From NCBI RefSeq assembly GCF_002895565.1, contig NZ_AZRN01000023.1, forward strand, positions 34,552-98,551: 64,000 bases of DNA, written 5' to 3'. The number at the start of each line of letters is the position of its first letter. Within the stretch, counting starts at the first letter, position 1. The notes beneath the pieces were generated by a model. That model saw nothing but the letters and a program-made list of their open reading frames with translations, was not told the origin of the DNA and did no database searches. This DNA comes from Petrotoga mexicana DSM 14811 (GTDB lineage Bacteria; Thermotogota; Thermotogae; Petrotogales; Petrotogaceae). Of the stretch, positions 56,531 to 64,000 are shown in pieces. Position numbers and translations under genes: made by a program.

Positions 56531-56693
56531 AATCTTCGAGTAATTCAAAGTCTTCTTTAGCAGCGCCACAAACGGGGCAAGTCCAATCATCGGGTAAATC
56601 TTCAAAAGAGGTTCCTGGTTCTATGTTGTTATCAGGATCTCCTACTTCTGGATCGTATATATAACCACAAATGGTGCATCTGTATTTTTTCAT
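56529..56693 (-). CDS. Rubredoxin
   Basis: This 54-residue electron carrier has one iron bound by four cysteines: CTIC (C6, C9) and CPVC (C39, C42), with the conserved YDPEVGDPD and FEDLPDDW between. I use the ATG of MKKYRC, 9 nt after AGGGG; an ATG two codons earlier is only 3 nt from that site. It is the third gene of the rubrerythrin-superoxide reductase set and probably delivers electrons to both enzymes, as known in other anaerobes. Confidence 0.96.
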   Translation of the reverse strand: MKKYRCTICGYIYDPEVGDPDNNIEPGTSFEDLPDDWTCPVCGAAKEDFELLED

Positions 56694-56725
56694 TCTCATC
56701 AACCCCTATATAATATTTTCAAAAA

Positions 56726-57079
56726 TCATCCTACAGAAATCTTTTTGGTATTTTCCCAAAGTCCATGAATATTGCAATGAGAGAGTGCAATCAACGTTCC
56801 AGATTTCGCTAACTTTATTTTAGCTTTTACATGAGGTTCCCCCACTACGGGTCCGAACATATATCTGCCTACATGTACGGTATTTGGATCATCATCGTAT
56901 TGCATAAAAAGATCTATCCACTCAATATGGTGTTCTACAGTGTTTGGATGTTTAATCTCTTTACCAATCTGTACATCTACTTCAAACTCTTCGTTAGGTT
57001 GAACTTTGTCTGGACAATCGATAGTAGGGACATGTTTTTCATTTTTGAAATCACTAGTCTTAATTACTTCACCTAACAC
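56726..57079 (-). CDS. sorA: Superoxide reductase (neelaredoxin type)
   Basis: This enzyme reduces superoxide to peroxide without making oxygen. The 117 residues are the catalytic domain only, without the N-terminal desulforedoxin domain. Likely iron ligands are H16 (in NEKHVP, with E14 and K15 of the active site), H44, H50, and C102 and H105 in SHCNIHGLW. The start is GTG, 10 nt after AAGGGG. It lies 30 nt after rubrerythrin and 32 nt before rubredoxin, so one mRNA should encode superoxide and peroxide removal plus the electron donor. Confidence 0.95.
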   Translation of the reverse strand: MLGEVIKTSDFKNEKHVPTIDCPDKVQPNEEFEVDVQIGKEIKHPNTVEHHIEWIDLFMQYDDDPNTVHVGRYMFGPVVGEPHVKAKIKLAKSGTLIALSHCNIHGLWENTKKISVG

Positions 57080-57109
57080 AAAGAATCATCCCCTTTTTTA
57101 TAAATTTGG

Positions 57110-57619
57110 TTAGAATTCTACAAATTTGCTTCTTGGTGCTCCACAAACAGGACATTTTTCTGGAGCTTCTCCTTCTACGGTGTAACCACAGATATCACAA
57201 ATGAAAATTTTACCAATTTCCACATCTTTACCTTTTTCTGCAACCTTCTTTGCATTTTTATACCACTCGGCGTGTATTTTTTCTGCTTCCAAGGCAAAAT
57301 GAGTTGTTCTTACTGCTTCGTTTTCTTCTTGAAAGTTAGCTACATTGTTGTACACGGGATACATTTCTTCAATTTCAAAGGTTTCTCCGTCTATACATTG
57401 CTGTAGGTTATCTTCTGTTGATCCTATATAACCCAAAGCTCTGTAATGGTTTCTCGCATGAACAAACTCAGCATGAGCAATAGCTTTCCATATTCTTGCA
57501 AGATTTTTTAACCCTTTTTCTTCTGCCTCAGCAGAAAAAATCAAATACTTCATATGTGCCTTGGATTCACCACAAAAGGCATCCTCCAAAAACTGTTTTG
57601 TCATTGGTCTTTCTACCAA
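57110..57619 (-). CDS. Rubrerythrin
   Basis: This is an NAD(P)H-linked peroxidase of anaerobes. The 169 residues have an N-terminal four-helix di-iron domain (helix motifs [36 protein letters not shown]) and a C-terminal rubredoxin-like iron domain ([10 protein letters not shown] and CPVCGAP). The proposed start is TTG (MVERPM), 9 nt after a GGGGG site; an internal ATG five codons later is too far from it. It is the first gene of the oxygen-defence operon. Confidence 0.95.
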   Translation of the reverse strand: MVERPMTKQFLEDAFCGESKAHMKYLIFSAEAEEKGLKNLARIWKAIAHAEFVHARNHYRALGYIGSTEDNLQQCIDGETFEIEEMYPVYNNVANFQEENEAVRTTHFALEAEKIHAEWYKNAKKVAEKGKDVEIGKIFICDICGYTVEGEAPEKCPVCGAPRSKFVEF

Positions 57620-57696
57620 AGTTATCTACCCCCTTCATTAAAAATATTTCTTCATCTAAAAGTTTTCTAAGATCCTTAAAGCACGATTCAACGTAA

Positions 57697-57705
57697 ATTA
57701 TAACA
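57697..57705 (-). promoter_or_regulatory. Extended -10 promoter of the rubrerythrin operon
   Basis: On the minus strand TGTTATAAT is a perfect extended -10 (TG-N-TATAAT), with no good -35 box. Initiation near 57690 leaves a leader of about 70 nt. No clear PerR box was found. Confidence 0.55.
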
Positions 57706-57756
57706 TGAAAGTTTTAAAAAAAGATGAATAAAATAAAATTATTATGAAATAAAAGA

Positions 57757-59571
57757 TCAATTTTTACTGGATAAGCTGTCTTTAAGGGAAGAAATAAATC
57801 TTTCCACCTCTTTTATATTCTGTAGAATTTCTTTTATATTACTTACAAACGTTTTGACGGAAGTAGATATTTCTTCAGAAGTAGCCGAACCTTCTTCAGA
57901 TATAGCTAACAAGTTTTGGGTGTTTTTTGTTAAATCTTCTAATTTAACCCCTTCGCTACTTAATTCATCTAAAATTTCGCGGATTTCTTTGGAAATATTT
58001 TCTATATTAGTTGCAGATTCTTTATTATCTTGAGAACTAATTCTTAGATTATTAGCTCCTTCTTTCATCGATTTAAACTCTTTTTCAACAGTTTCTGTTA
58101 ACAACTCAATACCTGAAGATATCCTGCTAAGTATATTATCAATCTGTGAAGCAGCTATTTTGCTTTCCTCTGCTAAATTTCTTATTTCATCAGCTACTAC
58201 AGCGAATCCTCTGCCGGCTTCTCCTGCTCTTGATGCTTCAATTGCGGCATTTAAGGCTAACAAATTAGTTTGATCCGCAATACCTTTCACCGTATCAACG
58301 ACTTTAAGAATTTCTTGAGTATCCTCTTCTAACTTATCACTTTCTTTCACCAAATTATTGAATCGCTCACTCATACTTTCTATTTCTTTTGAAGAAGTTT
58401 CTACTTTTGAAGAGGAATCATTGATTCTTTTGACTGCATTTTCCAAAGAGTCTACCATTTGATTTTCTCTGGATATGATACTTTGTATAGTATTTACATT
58501 CACTTCAACTACATTTGATATGGACTCGGCATCTTGAGCGATTTGTTCTGAGCTTATAGCCACCTGTTCAACTAGTTCTCCTATTGAGTCACTTATTTCC
58601 TTCATCTCCTCAGCTCTTTCTCCAACTTTTCCGGTAAAGGTTTCTATTTCTTCTATATCTCCCGTCAGTTGAATAAAAATTCCATTAAAATTATTCCTTA
58701 AATTATCAATTTCTAAAGAATGCTTTTCGAGTATCTTTTCCCCTTTTAATAGAACAGGTTCGTCAAATTCCTGGTTATTTAAATTTTGTAACCCTTCTGT
58801 AGAAGAAGAAAATAATCGTTTAAAGTAGTTCCCCATAAAAAGAATAAATGTTCCAGATAAAATACCTGTAACCAAAAAAGTATACCAATGATTACCTAAA
58901 AGCCCGGTGAATAGCCAAGATAATAAAAAGACTATGATTATTGTATAAAAGGTTAAAGAAGTAAAAAACATTTTCATTAATGACAAACTCATGGCTGCAA
59001 AAAACCTTGCTTTTCTAATTTTTGCATATGGTTTCTCACTCTCTAATTTTATTTTAAGAAAGCTACCTTCATCAGTGCTCCCTTGATCAATAATCTCATA
59101 TTCAATCTTCTCACCAAAAACCTCAGCTGAACCTTCCAGCAATCCTAGAAAATAGTATCTCATATCTCTGAAAGAACGATAGGTAAGATAGGCAGAGTTG
59201 CTATCTATGATTTCAAATTCAATGGCGGGAGGTTTGGCTCCTTTTATTCTTCTTGTTAATGATTTATGAACATCATTCATCGTTGACAAAAAAGAGAGAA
59301 GTCCCTTTTTTTTGAAAAAATTGGGGTAATATTTTTTGAAGGTATAGATGTTTTTTTTGCCAAGTTCTTTCATAATCTCATCTTTTGGTTTATTAGTCTT
59401 TTTACTCATCAAATCAAGTAGTTTAAAGACTTTAGAGTCTTCCAAATCTTCAAAAGGGGAGAAATGTTTGTTTTCTGGAATTCCTATTTCAGTTAAAAGT
59501 TGATTCACATAATCTTCGCCGTATGTATTTTTCCAAGTTTCAAGCCATGTTTCAACGATCATTCCCTTCAT
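57757..59571 (-). CDS. H-NOX heme-sensor methyl-accepting chemotaxis protein
   Basis: This 604-residue chemoreceptor has an N-terminal H-NOX heme domain (about 1-187), two membrane segments (about 195-255), and a cytoplasmic signalling domain with the hairpin tip [20 protein letters not shown] near residue 440. The heme ligand H102 (in NDVHKSL), P115 and the Y131-x-S133-x-R135 motif are all present, with the same numbering as the Thermoanaerobacter tengcongensis protein. Trp9, Asn74 and Tyr140, which stabilise bound O2 there, also line up. It is thus predicted to bind O2 and steer motility. It starts at ATG after GGAGGGG and lies beside the oxygen-defence operon. Confidence 0.93.
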   Translation of the reverse strand: MKGMIVETWLETWKNTYGEDYVNQLLTEIGIPENKHFSPFEDLEDSKVFKLLDLMSKKTNKPKDEIMKELGKKNIYTFKKYYPNFFKKKGLLSFLSTMNDVHKSLTRRIKGAKPPAIEFEIIDSNSAYLTYRSFRDMRYYFLGLLEGSAEVFGEKIEYEIIDQGSTDEGSFLKIKLESEKPYAKIRKARFFAAMSLSLMKMFFTSLTFYTIIIVFLLSWLFTGLLGNHWYTFLVTGILSGTFILFMGNYFKRLFSSSTEGLQNLNNQEFDEPVLLKGEKILEKHSLEIDNLRNNFNGIFIQLTGDIEEIETFTGKVGERAEEMKEISDSIGELVEQVAISSEQIAQDAESISNVVEVNVNTIQSIISRENQMVDSLENAVKRINDSSSKVETSSKEIESMSERFNNLVKESDKLEEDTQEILKVVDTVKGIADQTNLLALNAAIEASRAGEAGRGFAVVADEIRNLAEESKIAASQIDNILSRISSGIELLTETVEKEFKSMKEGANNLRISSQDNKESATNIENISKEIREILDELSSEGVKLEDLTKNTQNLLAISEEGSATSEEISTSVKTFVSNIKEILQNIKEVERFISSLKDSLSSKN

Positions 59572-59602
59572 TAAATCCCCTCCTAAGTGCAGTGTTTATG
59601 AT

Positions 59603-59640
59603 GACTTTTGAAACTCTAAAACAAGATTTAACGCCCCGAA
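59603..59640. repeat. Copy of the dispersed intergenic repeat
   Basis: GAAACTCTAAAACAAGATTT followed by AACGCCCCGAACG matches the AAACTCTAAAAC and CGCCCC parts of the family. It sits in the 315-nt region upstream of the chemoreceptor gene, which otherwise holds only the rightward promoter. Confidence 0.5.
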
Positions 59641-59807
59641 CGATGAAAGTTCTTTATCTTTTTGTAGTTAAATTATACCATATTTTTTCGAATTATTTAA
59701 TTATTAAAAATAGAGGACAAATAATTTGTATATTTGGAAAATGCAACAATCAACTAATTGATCGGTTAATAAGCCGTAATGATACTTATTTATTGCACGA
59801 AACACCT

Positions 59808-59834
59808 TTGAACTCTATAAAATTGTGGTATAAT
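59808..59834 (+). promoter_or_regulatory. Extended -10 promoter of the 102-residue membrane-protein gene
   Basis: TTGAAC and TATAAT are 15 nt apart, with TGG immediately before the -10 box forming an extended -10. The short spacer is offset by that extension. It should transcribe the small membrane-protein and HD-domain genes. Confidence 0.6.
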
Positions 59835-59886
59835 ACTTAAAAAGATATAAAAATCAGCTTTTCTCCAAAGGAGGTAGTCAAGAAGA

Positions 59887-60195
59887 ATGGCTAAGAATAA
59901 TGTTGAAGACTTAGAGAGTAGAATAAAAGTATTAGAAGAACAAAATAGAGAAAATAGAGAAACTTTGGACGATCTGCTTTTTCAAAATTCTAAAATGAAA
60001 GAAAAATTAAATAAAATGTGGCATAATTTGAAGTTCATGTTTTGGTTAAATTTAGGTTTAGTTGTGTGTTTAGTTTTAATTTTTACAACAACACCCCCCG
60101 TAGTAATAGGTTTATGGATCATCTTCGCAACTGTTTTGTTTACTGCTTTAATCTTTTATTTTTACTTTAAATTTGCTTTTAATAAATTTGAATAA
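59887..60195 (+). CDS. Small coiled-coil membrane protein, unknown function
   Basis: Function not recognised. The 102 residues comprise an N-terminal coiled coil (about 3-48; VEDLESRIKVLEEQNRENRE) followed by two membrane segments (about 53-71 and 75-95), with a short loop containing TTPPVV. It is preceded by AAAGGAGG and a good promoter, so it is probably real. The HD-domain gene starts 12 nt later and is likely co-expressed. Confidence 0.65.
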   Translation: MAKNNVEDLESRIKVLEEQNRENRETLDDLLFQNSKMKEKLNKMWHNLKFMFWLNLGLVVCLVLIFTTTPPVVIGLWIIFATVLFTALIFYFYFKFAFNKFE

Positions 60196-60207
60196 GGAGT
60201 GATTTTT

Positions 60208-60753
60208 TTGACTAGAGAAGAAGCTCTTGAGTTACTAAAGCAAAACTTAAAAACGGATAATTTGTTCACTCATTCCCTTGCCGTAGGAGCCATTATGAAG
60301 GAGTTAGCAAAACATCTAAACAAAGATGAGCAAAAATGGGAGATCACCGGTTTACTACATGATCTGGATTACGAAGAAACAAAAGACGATCCAGATAATC
60401 ATGCGTTAAAAACTGTTGAAATGCTTGGAGACAAAGTTGATCAAGATGTAAAAGACGCTATATTAGCACATAATGAAAAAAAAGAGTTAGAAAAAGATAT
60501 TGAGATAGCCCTATATGCTGCAGATCAGCTTTCCGGGCTTATCGTTGCTGCTGTCTTGGTAAGACCAAACAAAGATATAGCCGAGTTATCGGTCAAATCG
60601 TTAAAAAAGAAATTTAAAGATAAAGCTTTCGCAAGAGGAGCGGATAGAGAAAAAATAAAAGAAATAGCCAAGCTAGATATCGAATTGAACGATTTCTTCA
60701 AAATAGCCATTGATGGTATGGTTCGAATAAAAGATGAATTGGACTTAGCTTGA
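60208..60753 (+). CDS. HD-domain phosphohydrolase
   Basis: This small metal-dependent phosphohydrolase of the HD superfamily has about 181 residues. The metal ligands are visible in order: H in FTHSLAVG, HD in GLLHDLDYE, a later histidine in ILAHNEKKE, and D in YAADQLSG. Closest in style to the HDIG-type proteins of unknown substrate. The start is a TTG 8 nt after AAGGAG; the in-frame GTG three codons earlier overlaps that site. Nucleotide or phosphoester hydrolysis is a family-level statement only. Confidence 0.82.
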   Translation: MTREEALELLKQNLKTDNLFTHSLAVGAIMKELAKHLNKDEQKWEITGLLHDLDYEETKDDPDNHALKTVEMLGDKVDQDVKDAILAHNEKKELEKDIEIALYAADQLSGLIVAAVLVRPNKDIAELSVKSLKKKFKDKAFARGADREKIKEIAKLDIELNDFFKIAIDGMVRIKDELDLA

Positions 60754-60761
60754 TAAATACA

Positions 60762-61010
60762 TTAATCATTTTTATCATTTTCAATATTTTTATCATGTGC
60801 TTCTTCTGATTCATTTTGAAGTTCGACGATTCTTAGGTTCATAAAAGTGAAAAACGAAATTGAAACAACACCAAATGTGGCAAAAATCCAAGTAACTAGA
60901 GAAAACCAAAAAAGTTTTGTGAACCAAAAATAGAATATTAAAAGAACTCCAACAGAAATAGAGAAATAATAGATAAGAAACTTCACGATTCGTTTTTTAT
61001 TATAGCTCAT
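60762..61010 (-). CDS. Small two-segment membrane protein, unknown function
   Basis: The 82 residues include two hydrophobic segments (about 11-29 and 33-56; IYYFSISVGVLLIFYFWF and FSLVTWIFATFGVVSISF) and a charged C-terminus rich in E, D and N. It is preceded by GGAGG, 6 nt before the start codon. No family was recognised. It converges with the HD-domain gene and diverges from the next gene with a 32-nt gap. Confidence 0.55.
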   Translation of the reverse strand: MSYNKKRIVKFLIYYFSISVGVLLIFYFWFTKLFWFSLVTWIFATFGVVSISFFTFMNLRIVELQNESEEAHDKNIENDKND

Positions 61011-61042
61011 CTTTAAACCTCCTACTAAAAAAGGTGATAACA

Positions 61043-61603
61043 GTGCAATCTCTTTTAACTATTTTACCTCAGCCTTTTTACAACAAAATAACAAAACTTT
61101 GGAATGAATTGGACAAGAATTTTGATGTTAAATGGGTAAAAAATAACGTGCCTTTCCCTCATATAACTTGGAGTGTCGCTGAGGAGTATAAAGTTAACGA
61201 GTTAAACAAGTTACTCAAAAAGGCAACCAAAGAATTAGATTCCTTAACCATAAAAACGGAAGGTATAGCCTTATTTACAGGACCTAAATTAACTTTGTAC
61301 ATCCCTGTAAAACCGACAAAGGAATTGTTAAACTTTCACGAATATCTGTGGAATTTGGTCAACGTAAATGAGTCAAAGTTAAACGATTATTATTCTCCAG
61401 ATAATTGGTTTCCACATATAACTTTGGCGGTAGAAGACATTGATAAGGAGAACATTGGACAGATTACCAGTTATTTGTCTGATAAAAAGTTAAAATATCA
61501 AATAAAGTTGGAATCTCTTTCCCTAGTTCACAGAGAGTTGGGAAAAGAGGTTGAAATTGATCAAACTTTTGGAATTCCGAAAAGGCGCAAAAGGAAGAAG
61601 TAA
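61043..61603 (+). CDS. 2'-5' RNA ligase / 2H phosphoesterase family protein
   Basis: This is a member of the 2H phosphoesterase superfamily (LigT, ThpR, YjcG group), 186-189 residues. It has the two required H-x-T/S motifs: PHITWSV near residue 42 and PHITLAV near 135. Family enzymes hydrolyse 2',3'-cyclic phosphates or act on tRNA ends. I favour the GTG of MQSLLT, 6 nt after AAGGTG, over a GTG three codons earlier inside that site. No tRNA-processing partner is adjacent, so the substrate is open. Confidence 0.82.
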   Translation: MQSLLTILPQPFYNKITKLWNELDKNFDVKWVKNNVPFPHITWSVAEEYKVNELNKLLKKATKELDSLTIKTEGIALFTGPKLTLYIPVKPTKELLNFHEYLWNLVNVNESKLNDYYSPDNWFPHITLAVEDIDKENIGQITSYLSDKKLKYQIKLESLSLVHRELGKEVEIDQTFGIPKRRKRKK

Positions 61604-61605
61604 AA

Positions 61606-62442
61606 TTATCTATTGATTCTACCAAACCTCTCTATAATTATAATTACTATGGCTCCAATTAAAGCAAATATTAAAAAGCTAACAAAGTTATCTATTTTTG
61701 AAATGGGAGCCCTCAATCCTCCAACCATTAATCCCATCAAAAAAAACATTGTCGCGAGGTAAAACTTATCCAATACCCATTTCAGTAATCTACTCATAGA
61801 AGCCAATCCCAGCACAATACCTAAAACAAAGGTTATCAGCACAGAGAAATTAAAATCATTAACTGCTTTTACTATGTATGAATACTGATTCAAAAGTAAT
61901 AGAACGTAGGCACCGGAAATCCCCGGCACAATCATGGCAGAAATAGCCAAAAATCCTGACGAAAAGATTATTAAAAAACCATGTTGCTCTACTAAAAATT
62001 TTGCCCCTGAGATATAGAAGGCAACTAAAAAACCAATAGTGGCTGAAATAAAAAAAGAAAAATATTTAGATTTCTCCGTATTTTTGAAATCAACATTTTT
62101 AAATAGATCAGATCCCAAAAAAAAGATACTACCGATAATTAAACCTGAAAAGAAAGAAAAGACACTTGTTTGATAATTATTTATTAAAAAGTCTATAAAT
62201 CCCAAGGTTGAGAACATTCCAAGAAAAACGCCTATGTACAACATGATCAAAAATCTAAGTTCCCGACTTTTCGTTAAAGTTTTGAAATTGAATAAATTGG
62301 AAAAGACAAAAGACCATGCAGATATGAAATTCTCATAAATGCCTAGTATCAAGGCTATCGTCGCCCCTGAAACCCCAGGGATAGAATCAGAAATACCCAT
62401 GAAAACACCATACAACGGAATTAAAAGATTTTTTTTCTTCAT
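61606..62442 (-). CDS. DUF368 integral membrane protein
   Basis: This inner-membrane protein of about 278 residues has roughly eight segments and two copies of the family signature: GVSGATIALILGIYE near the N-terminus and PGISGAYVLLLLNQYS in the second half. DUF368 proteins have been linked to undecaprenyl-phosphate translocation in other bacteria, so a carrier-lipid role is plausible. The start is the ATG 5 nt after GGAGG; a longer frame would include that site. It ends 3 nt from the convergent 2H phosphoesterase gene. Confidence 0.87.
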   Translation of the reverse strand: MKKKNLLIPLYGVFMGISDSIPGVSGATIALILGIYENFISAWSFVFSNLFNFKTLTKSRELRFLIMLYIGVFLGMFSTLGFIDFLINNYQTSVFSFFSGLIIGSIFFLGSDLFKNVDFKNTEKSKYFSFFISATIGFLVAFYISGAKFLVEQHGFLIIFSSGFLAISAMIVPGISGAYVLLLLNQYSYIVKAVNDFNFSVLITFVLGIVLGLASMSRLLKWVLDKFYLATMFFLMGLMVGGLRAPISKIDNFVSFLIFALIGAIVIIIIERFGRINR

Positions 62443-62471
62443 AAATACCTCCATTCAATAAATTTCATTAT

Positions 62472-62495
62472 AAAAAAACCCCGCATAAAGCGGGA
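62472..62495 (-). terminator. Intrinsic terminator of the PHP gene
   Basis: On the minus strand, CCCGC and GCGGG (62491-62495 with 62481-62485) form a 5-bp stem around a 5-nt loop, followed by a run of seven T. It lies between the PHP gene and the DUF368 gene, so these are separate transcripts. Confidence 0.8.
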
Positions 62496-62553
62496 TAAGT
62501 TGGGGATTTTATTGGGGGTTATTGTTTTCTAACCCTATTATATGCAGAAAGAC

Positions 62554-63381
62554 TTAAAACATCCTTAAAATTTTTAAAAATGGTTCTAATTCTTCTTTGC
62601 TGATGTTAATCCCCATTTCTATCCCTAGTTTGTTTGTTCCATGATAATCCGAACCAGCGGTTATAAACAAATCATACTTTTTGGCAAGTGCTTTATACCT
62701 TTCGATCATTTCTTTGGTGTGCAAGGAGTAACAAGCTTCTATGCCGTCTAATCCATAATCTACTAACTCTCTGATCAGATTGTCTAGGTTTTGTTCATCG
62801 AGTTTTGTTTGATAAGGGTGTGCCAAAACCACTACGCCCCCAGCTTCCTTAATTAACAATATTGCATCTTTTGGTTCCAACCTTTTTTTATCTAAGTAAA
62901 GAGGTGCACCTTTCTTTAAATACTTATCGAAAGCTTCTTGTTTGTTGCTTACATAATTTTTTTTCACCATTAAAGAAGCAAAATGAGGCCTACCAATCAA
63001 TTCTCCACCTGCTTCTTTTTTTAGTTCTTCAAGGGTAATTTGAAAACCAAGTTTTTGCATGTTTTCGATCATCAAAACGTTTCTTTTTTTTCTGTACTCT
63101 TGAAGGTCTTCTAAAACCTTATTTAACCTTTTGTTTTTGATATCAAAGCCGTATCCTAAAAGGTGTAAAGTGTTCGGGAATTCTGCACTTATTTCTACTC
63201 CAGGAACAAATTTTAACTTATTTAAATCTGTAAGGTTTTCTATAGCTTTTATTCCATCAAGGGTATCGTGATCGGTGATAGATAGATATTCTATATTTTT
63301 TTCTAAGGCCAGATTCAATAATTCATCAGGAGTGTTACTCCCATCGGATCCTGTTGAATGAGTATGAAAATCAACTTTCAC
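62554..63381 (-). CDS. PHP-domain phosphoesterase (TrpH/RNase AM-like)
   Basis: This metal-dependent phosphoesterase of the PHP family has 275 residues. Metal-binding motifs are DFHTHSTGSDG near the N-terminus, SITDHDTLDG near 35-44, GVEISAEF, RPHFA, VLAHPYQT, and TAGSDYHGTN near the C-terminus. This order is typical of the TrpH group, some members of which act as 5' nucleases on short RNA or on 3',5'-bisphosphonucleotides. The start is GTG, 5 nt after GGAGGG. It is followed by its own terminator. Confidence 0.88.
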   Translation of the reverse strand: MKVDFHTHSTGSDGSNTPDELLNLALEKNIEYLSITDHDTLDGIKAIENLTDLNKLKFVPGVEISAEFPNTLHLLGYGFDIKNKRLNKVLEDLQEYRKKRNVLMIENMQKLGFQITLEELKKEAGGELIGRPHFASLMVKKNYVSNKQEAFDKYLKKGAPLYLDKKRLEPKDAILLIKEAGGVVVLAHPYQTKLDEQNLDNLIRELVDYGLDGIEACYSLHTKEMIERYKALAKKYDLFITAGSDYHGTNKLGIEMGINISKEELEPFLKILRMF

Positions 63382-63410
63382 TTTTTCCCTCCAGTTTTAA
63401 TTAGAGTTAC

Positions 63411-63475
63411 TGTCTTTAGAAACTCCAAAACTTGTGTTAGCGCCCCCTCGTCCCGCAACCCACCCCAGAGTTGGC
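63411..63475. repeat. Copy of the dispersed intergenic repeat (left flank of 89-residue gene)
   Basis: TTAGAAACTCCAAAACTTGT, then GTTAGCGCCCCCTCG and a further CCCGCAACCCACC, closely matches the copy at 63785-63844 with a few substitutions. It continues into GAGTTGGCCCTAA, also echoed near 50980. Confidence 0.7.
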
Positions 63476-63481
63476 CCTAAT

Positions 63482-63751
63482 TTATTTTTTCCATAGAACT
63501 TTATTTTTTTCGTCGTCGTATATCTCTTCAACATCTTCGGGCAGATCAATTTCTTCAATATATTTGGATATCGCTTCTTTGATCAGGTCTTCTGGTAAAG
63601 AAGTGATGAACCATAAGTCGCTTAACCAAACTTTGTTGTTTTCTCTTAATGGTGCTTTATAAATGGCACTTTCTACTGCCTTTGCAAATGTAGATAAAGG
63701 TACTTCCTTGATAAAACCTTTACCTGAATCTTCTCCGTAAATATTGTTCAT
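63482..63751 (-). CDS. Hypothetical 89-residue protein
   Basis: Not recognised. It is a soluble protein of mixed composition (for example TFAKAVESAIYKAPLRENNK and SLPEDLIKEAISKYIEEIDL) with a strongly acidic C-terminal third. A GGAGG lies 14 nt before the ATG, longer than usual, and an in-frame stop upstream fixes the start. It is bracketed by two same-orientation copies of the dispersed repeat, so its coding status and mobility deserve attention. Confidence 0.55.
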   Translation of the reverse strand: MNNIYGEDSGKGFIKEVPLSTFAKAVESAIYKAPLRENNKVWLSDLWFITSLPEDLIKEAISKYIEEIDLPEDVEEIYDDEKNKVLWKK

Positions 63752-63784
63752 AAAGTTAATTTAGGCCTCCTTTATGTGCGTTTT

Positions 63785-63844
63785 TACTGTCGTTAGAAAC
63801 TCTAAAACTTGTTTTAGCGCCCCTTCGCCCCGCAACCCGCCCAT
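63785..63844. repeat. Best-preserved copy of the dispersed intergenic repeat
   Basis: The element begins near TACTGTCGTTAGAAACT, contains the perfect inverted repeat CTAAAAC-TT-GTTTTAG (63802-63817), and continues through GCGCCCCTTCGCCCCG to CAACCCGCCC. The GC-rich half contrasts with the AT-rich surroundings. Related copies or partial copies lie at 33157, 47607, 50955, 59603 and 63411. Confidence 0.75.
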
Positions 63845-63858
63845 TTAAGGAAGGGACC

Positions 63859-64000
63859 TTACAAGTTATTTAAAGCTATCGTAGTCCAACCTTCGAAATT
63901 CACATCCTTTAAATTTACGATTTCCTCTTTTTTTAACCATGTGCTTTCAAAGTTATTTTCTTCTTTAATCTTAGCAGAGTCGATGAATCCAACAAAAAGA
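63859..64000 (-). CDS. C-terminal end of an unidentified protein (cut by window)
   Basis: The last 47 codons of a minus-strand gene are visible, reading for example FVGFIDSAKIKEENNFESTW, then LKKEEIVNLKDVNFEGWTTI and a final ALNNL. The pattern of tryptophan followed by E-E-I-x-N-L and an end helix is reminiscent of Nudix hydrolase C-termini, but the Nudix box would be outside the window, so no function is assigned. Confidence 0.5.
   Translation of the reverse strand, partial: LFVGFIDSAKIKEENNFESTWLKKEEIVNLKDVNFEGWTTIALNNL

Noticed and set aside
59523..59840. 105-codon plus-strand frame over the chemoreceptor start and upstream region
   Set aside because: It begins inside the chemoreceptor gene, has no ribosome-binding site, and runs through a repeat copy and the promoter of the next gene.

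Overview
The window reads as bacterial chromosome from a member of the Thermotogota, most likely Petrotoga or a close relative. This is an inference from several things together: AT-rich DNA with AGA-dominated arginine codons, an SLH/coiled-coil outer-envelope anchor of the Omp-alpha (toga) type, the cmk-ispH-rpsA-der-plsY block, an anaerobe's oxygen-defence set (rubrerythrin, superoxide reductase, rubredoxin), and the family resemblance of the housekeeping proteins. No rRNA, tRNA, CRISPR array, prophage or intact insertion sequence was found.

Layout. 1-7.0 kb (minus strand): one operon for branched-chain amino acids headed by prephenate dehydratase, in transcription order pheA-ilvD-ilvB-ilvN-ilvC-leuA, with leuA cut by the window edge. 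A good promoter sits near 7.0 kb with a 16-nt sequence repeated on either side of it. 7.3-10.7 kb (plus): an AEC permease, an esterase-D-like hydrolase and an FGGY sugar kinase. 11.2-22.3 kb (plus): a sugar-uptake and catabolism locus with a LacI regulator, a ribose-type ABC transporter, FucU mutarotase, a transaldolase-family aldolase, a second LacI gene broken by a frameshift, an L-fucose-isomerase-like enzyme, a BNR (sialidase-fold) protein and a second FGGY kinase. The parts suggest uptake, mutarotation, isomerisation, phosphorylation and aldol cleavage of a fucose-like sugar, but the substrate is not fixed by sequence.

22.5-26.8 kb (plus): a cobalamin riboswitch with its own terminator, then cobT-cobU-cobS-cobC for nucleotide-loop assembly. 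Between and after these lie remnants of cobD and of cobyric acid synthase. Arginine codon choice differs sharply from the neighbours, so this looks like an acquired cobamide cluster worn down to salvage functions. 26.9-31.4 kb: a 1487-residue 2-hydroxyacyl-CoA dehydratase activase-type protein.

31.4-45.8 kb (minus): envelope and housekeeping genes. These are a membrane-anchored LVIVD-repeat protein, ksgA, an exported protein with about nine SLBB-like repeats, two TPR proteins, plsY, der, an S1 protein, ispH, cmk and aspS. 45.9 kb: the SLH anchor protein. 46.9-53.8 kb (minus): a PhoU-like DUF47 protein, ileS, a CheY-like regulator and a large GAF/PAS histidine kinase. 54.1 kb (plus): clpC.

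56.5-59.6 kb (minus): rubrerythrin, superoxide reductase and rubredoxin, next to a chemoreceptor whose N-terminus is an H-NOX heme domain retaining the known O2-stabilising residues. That pairs predicted oxygen sensing with oxygen removal. 59.9-64.0 kb: small membrane proteins, an HD-domain protein, a 2H phosphoesterase, a DUF368 membrane protein, a PHP phosphoesterase, an unknown 89-residue protein bracketed by two copies of a dispersed repeat, and a partial gene at the edge.

Many genes start at TTG or GTG. Starts were chosen from Shine-Dalgarno spacing, which shortens several frames relative to their longest form.
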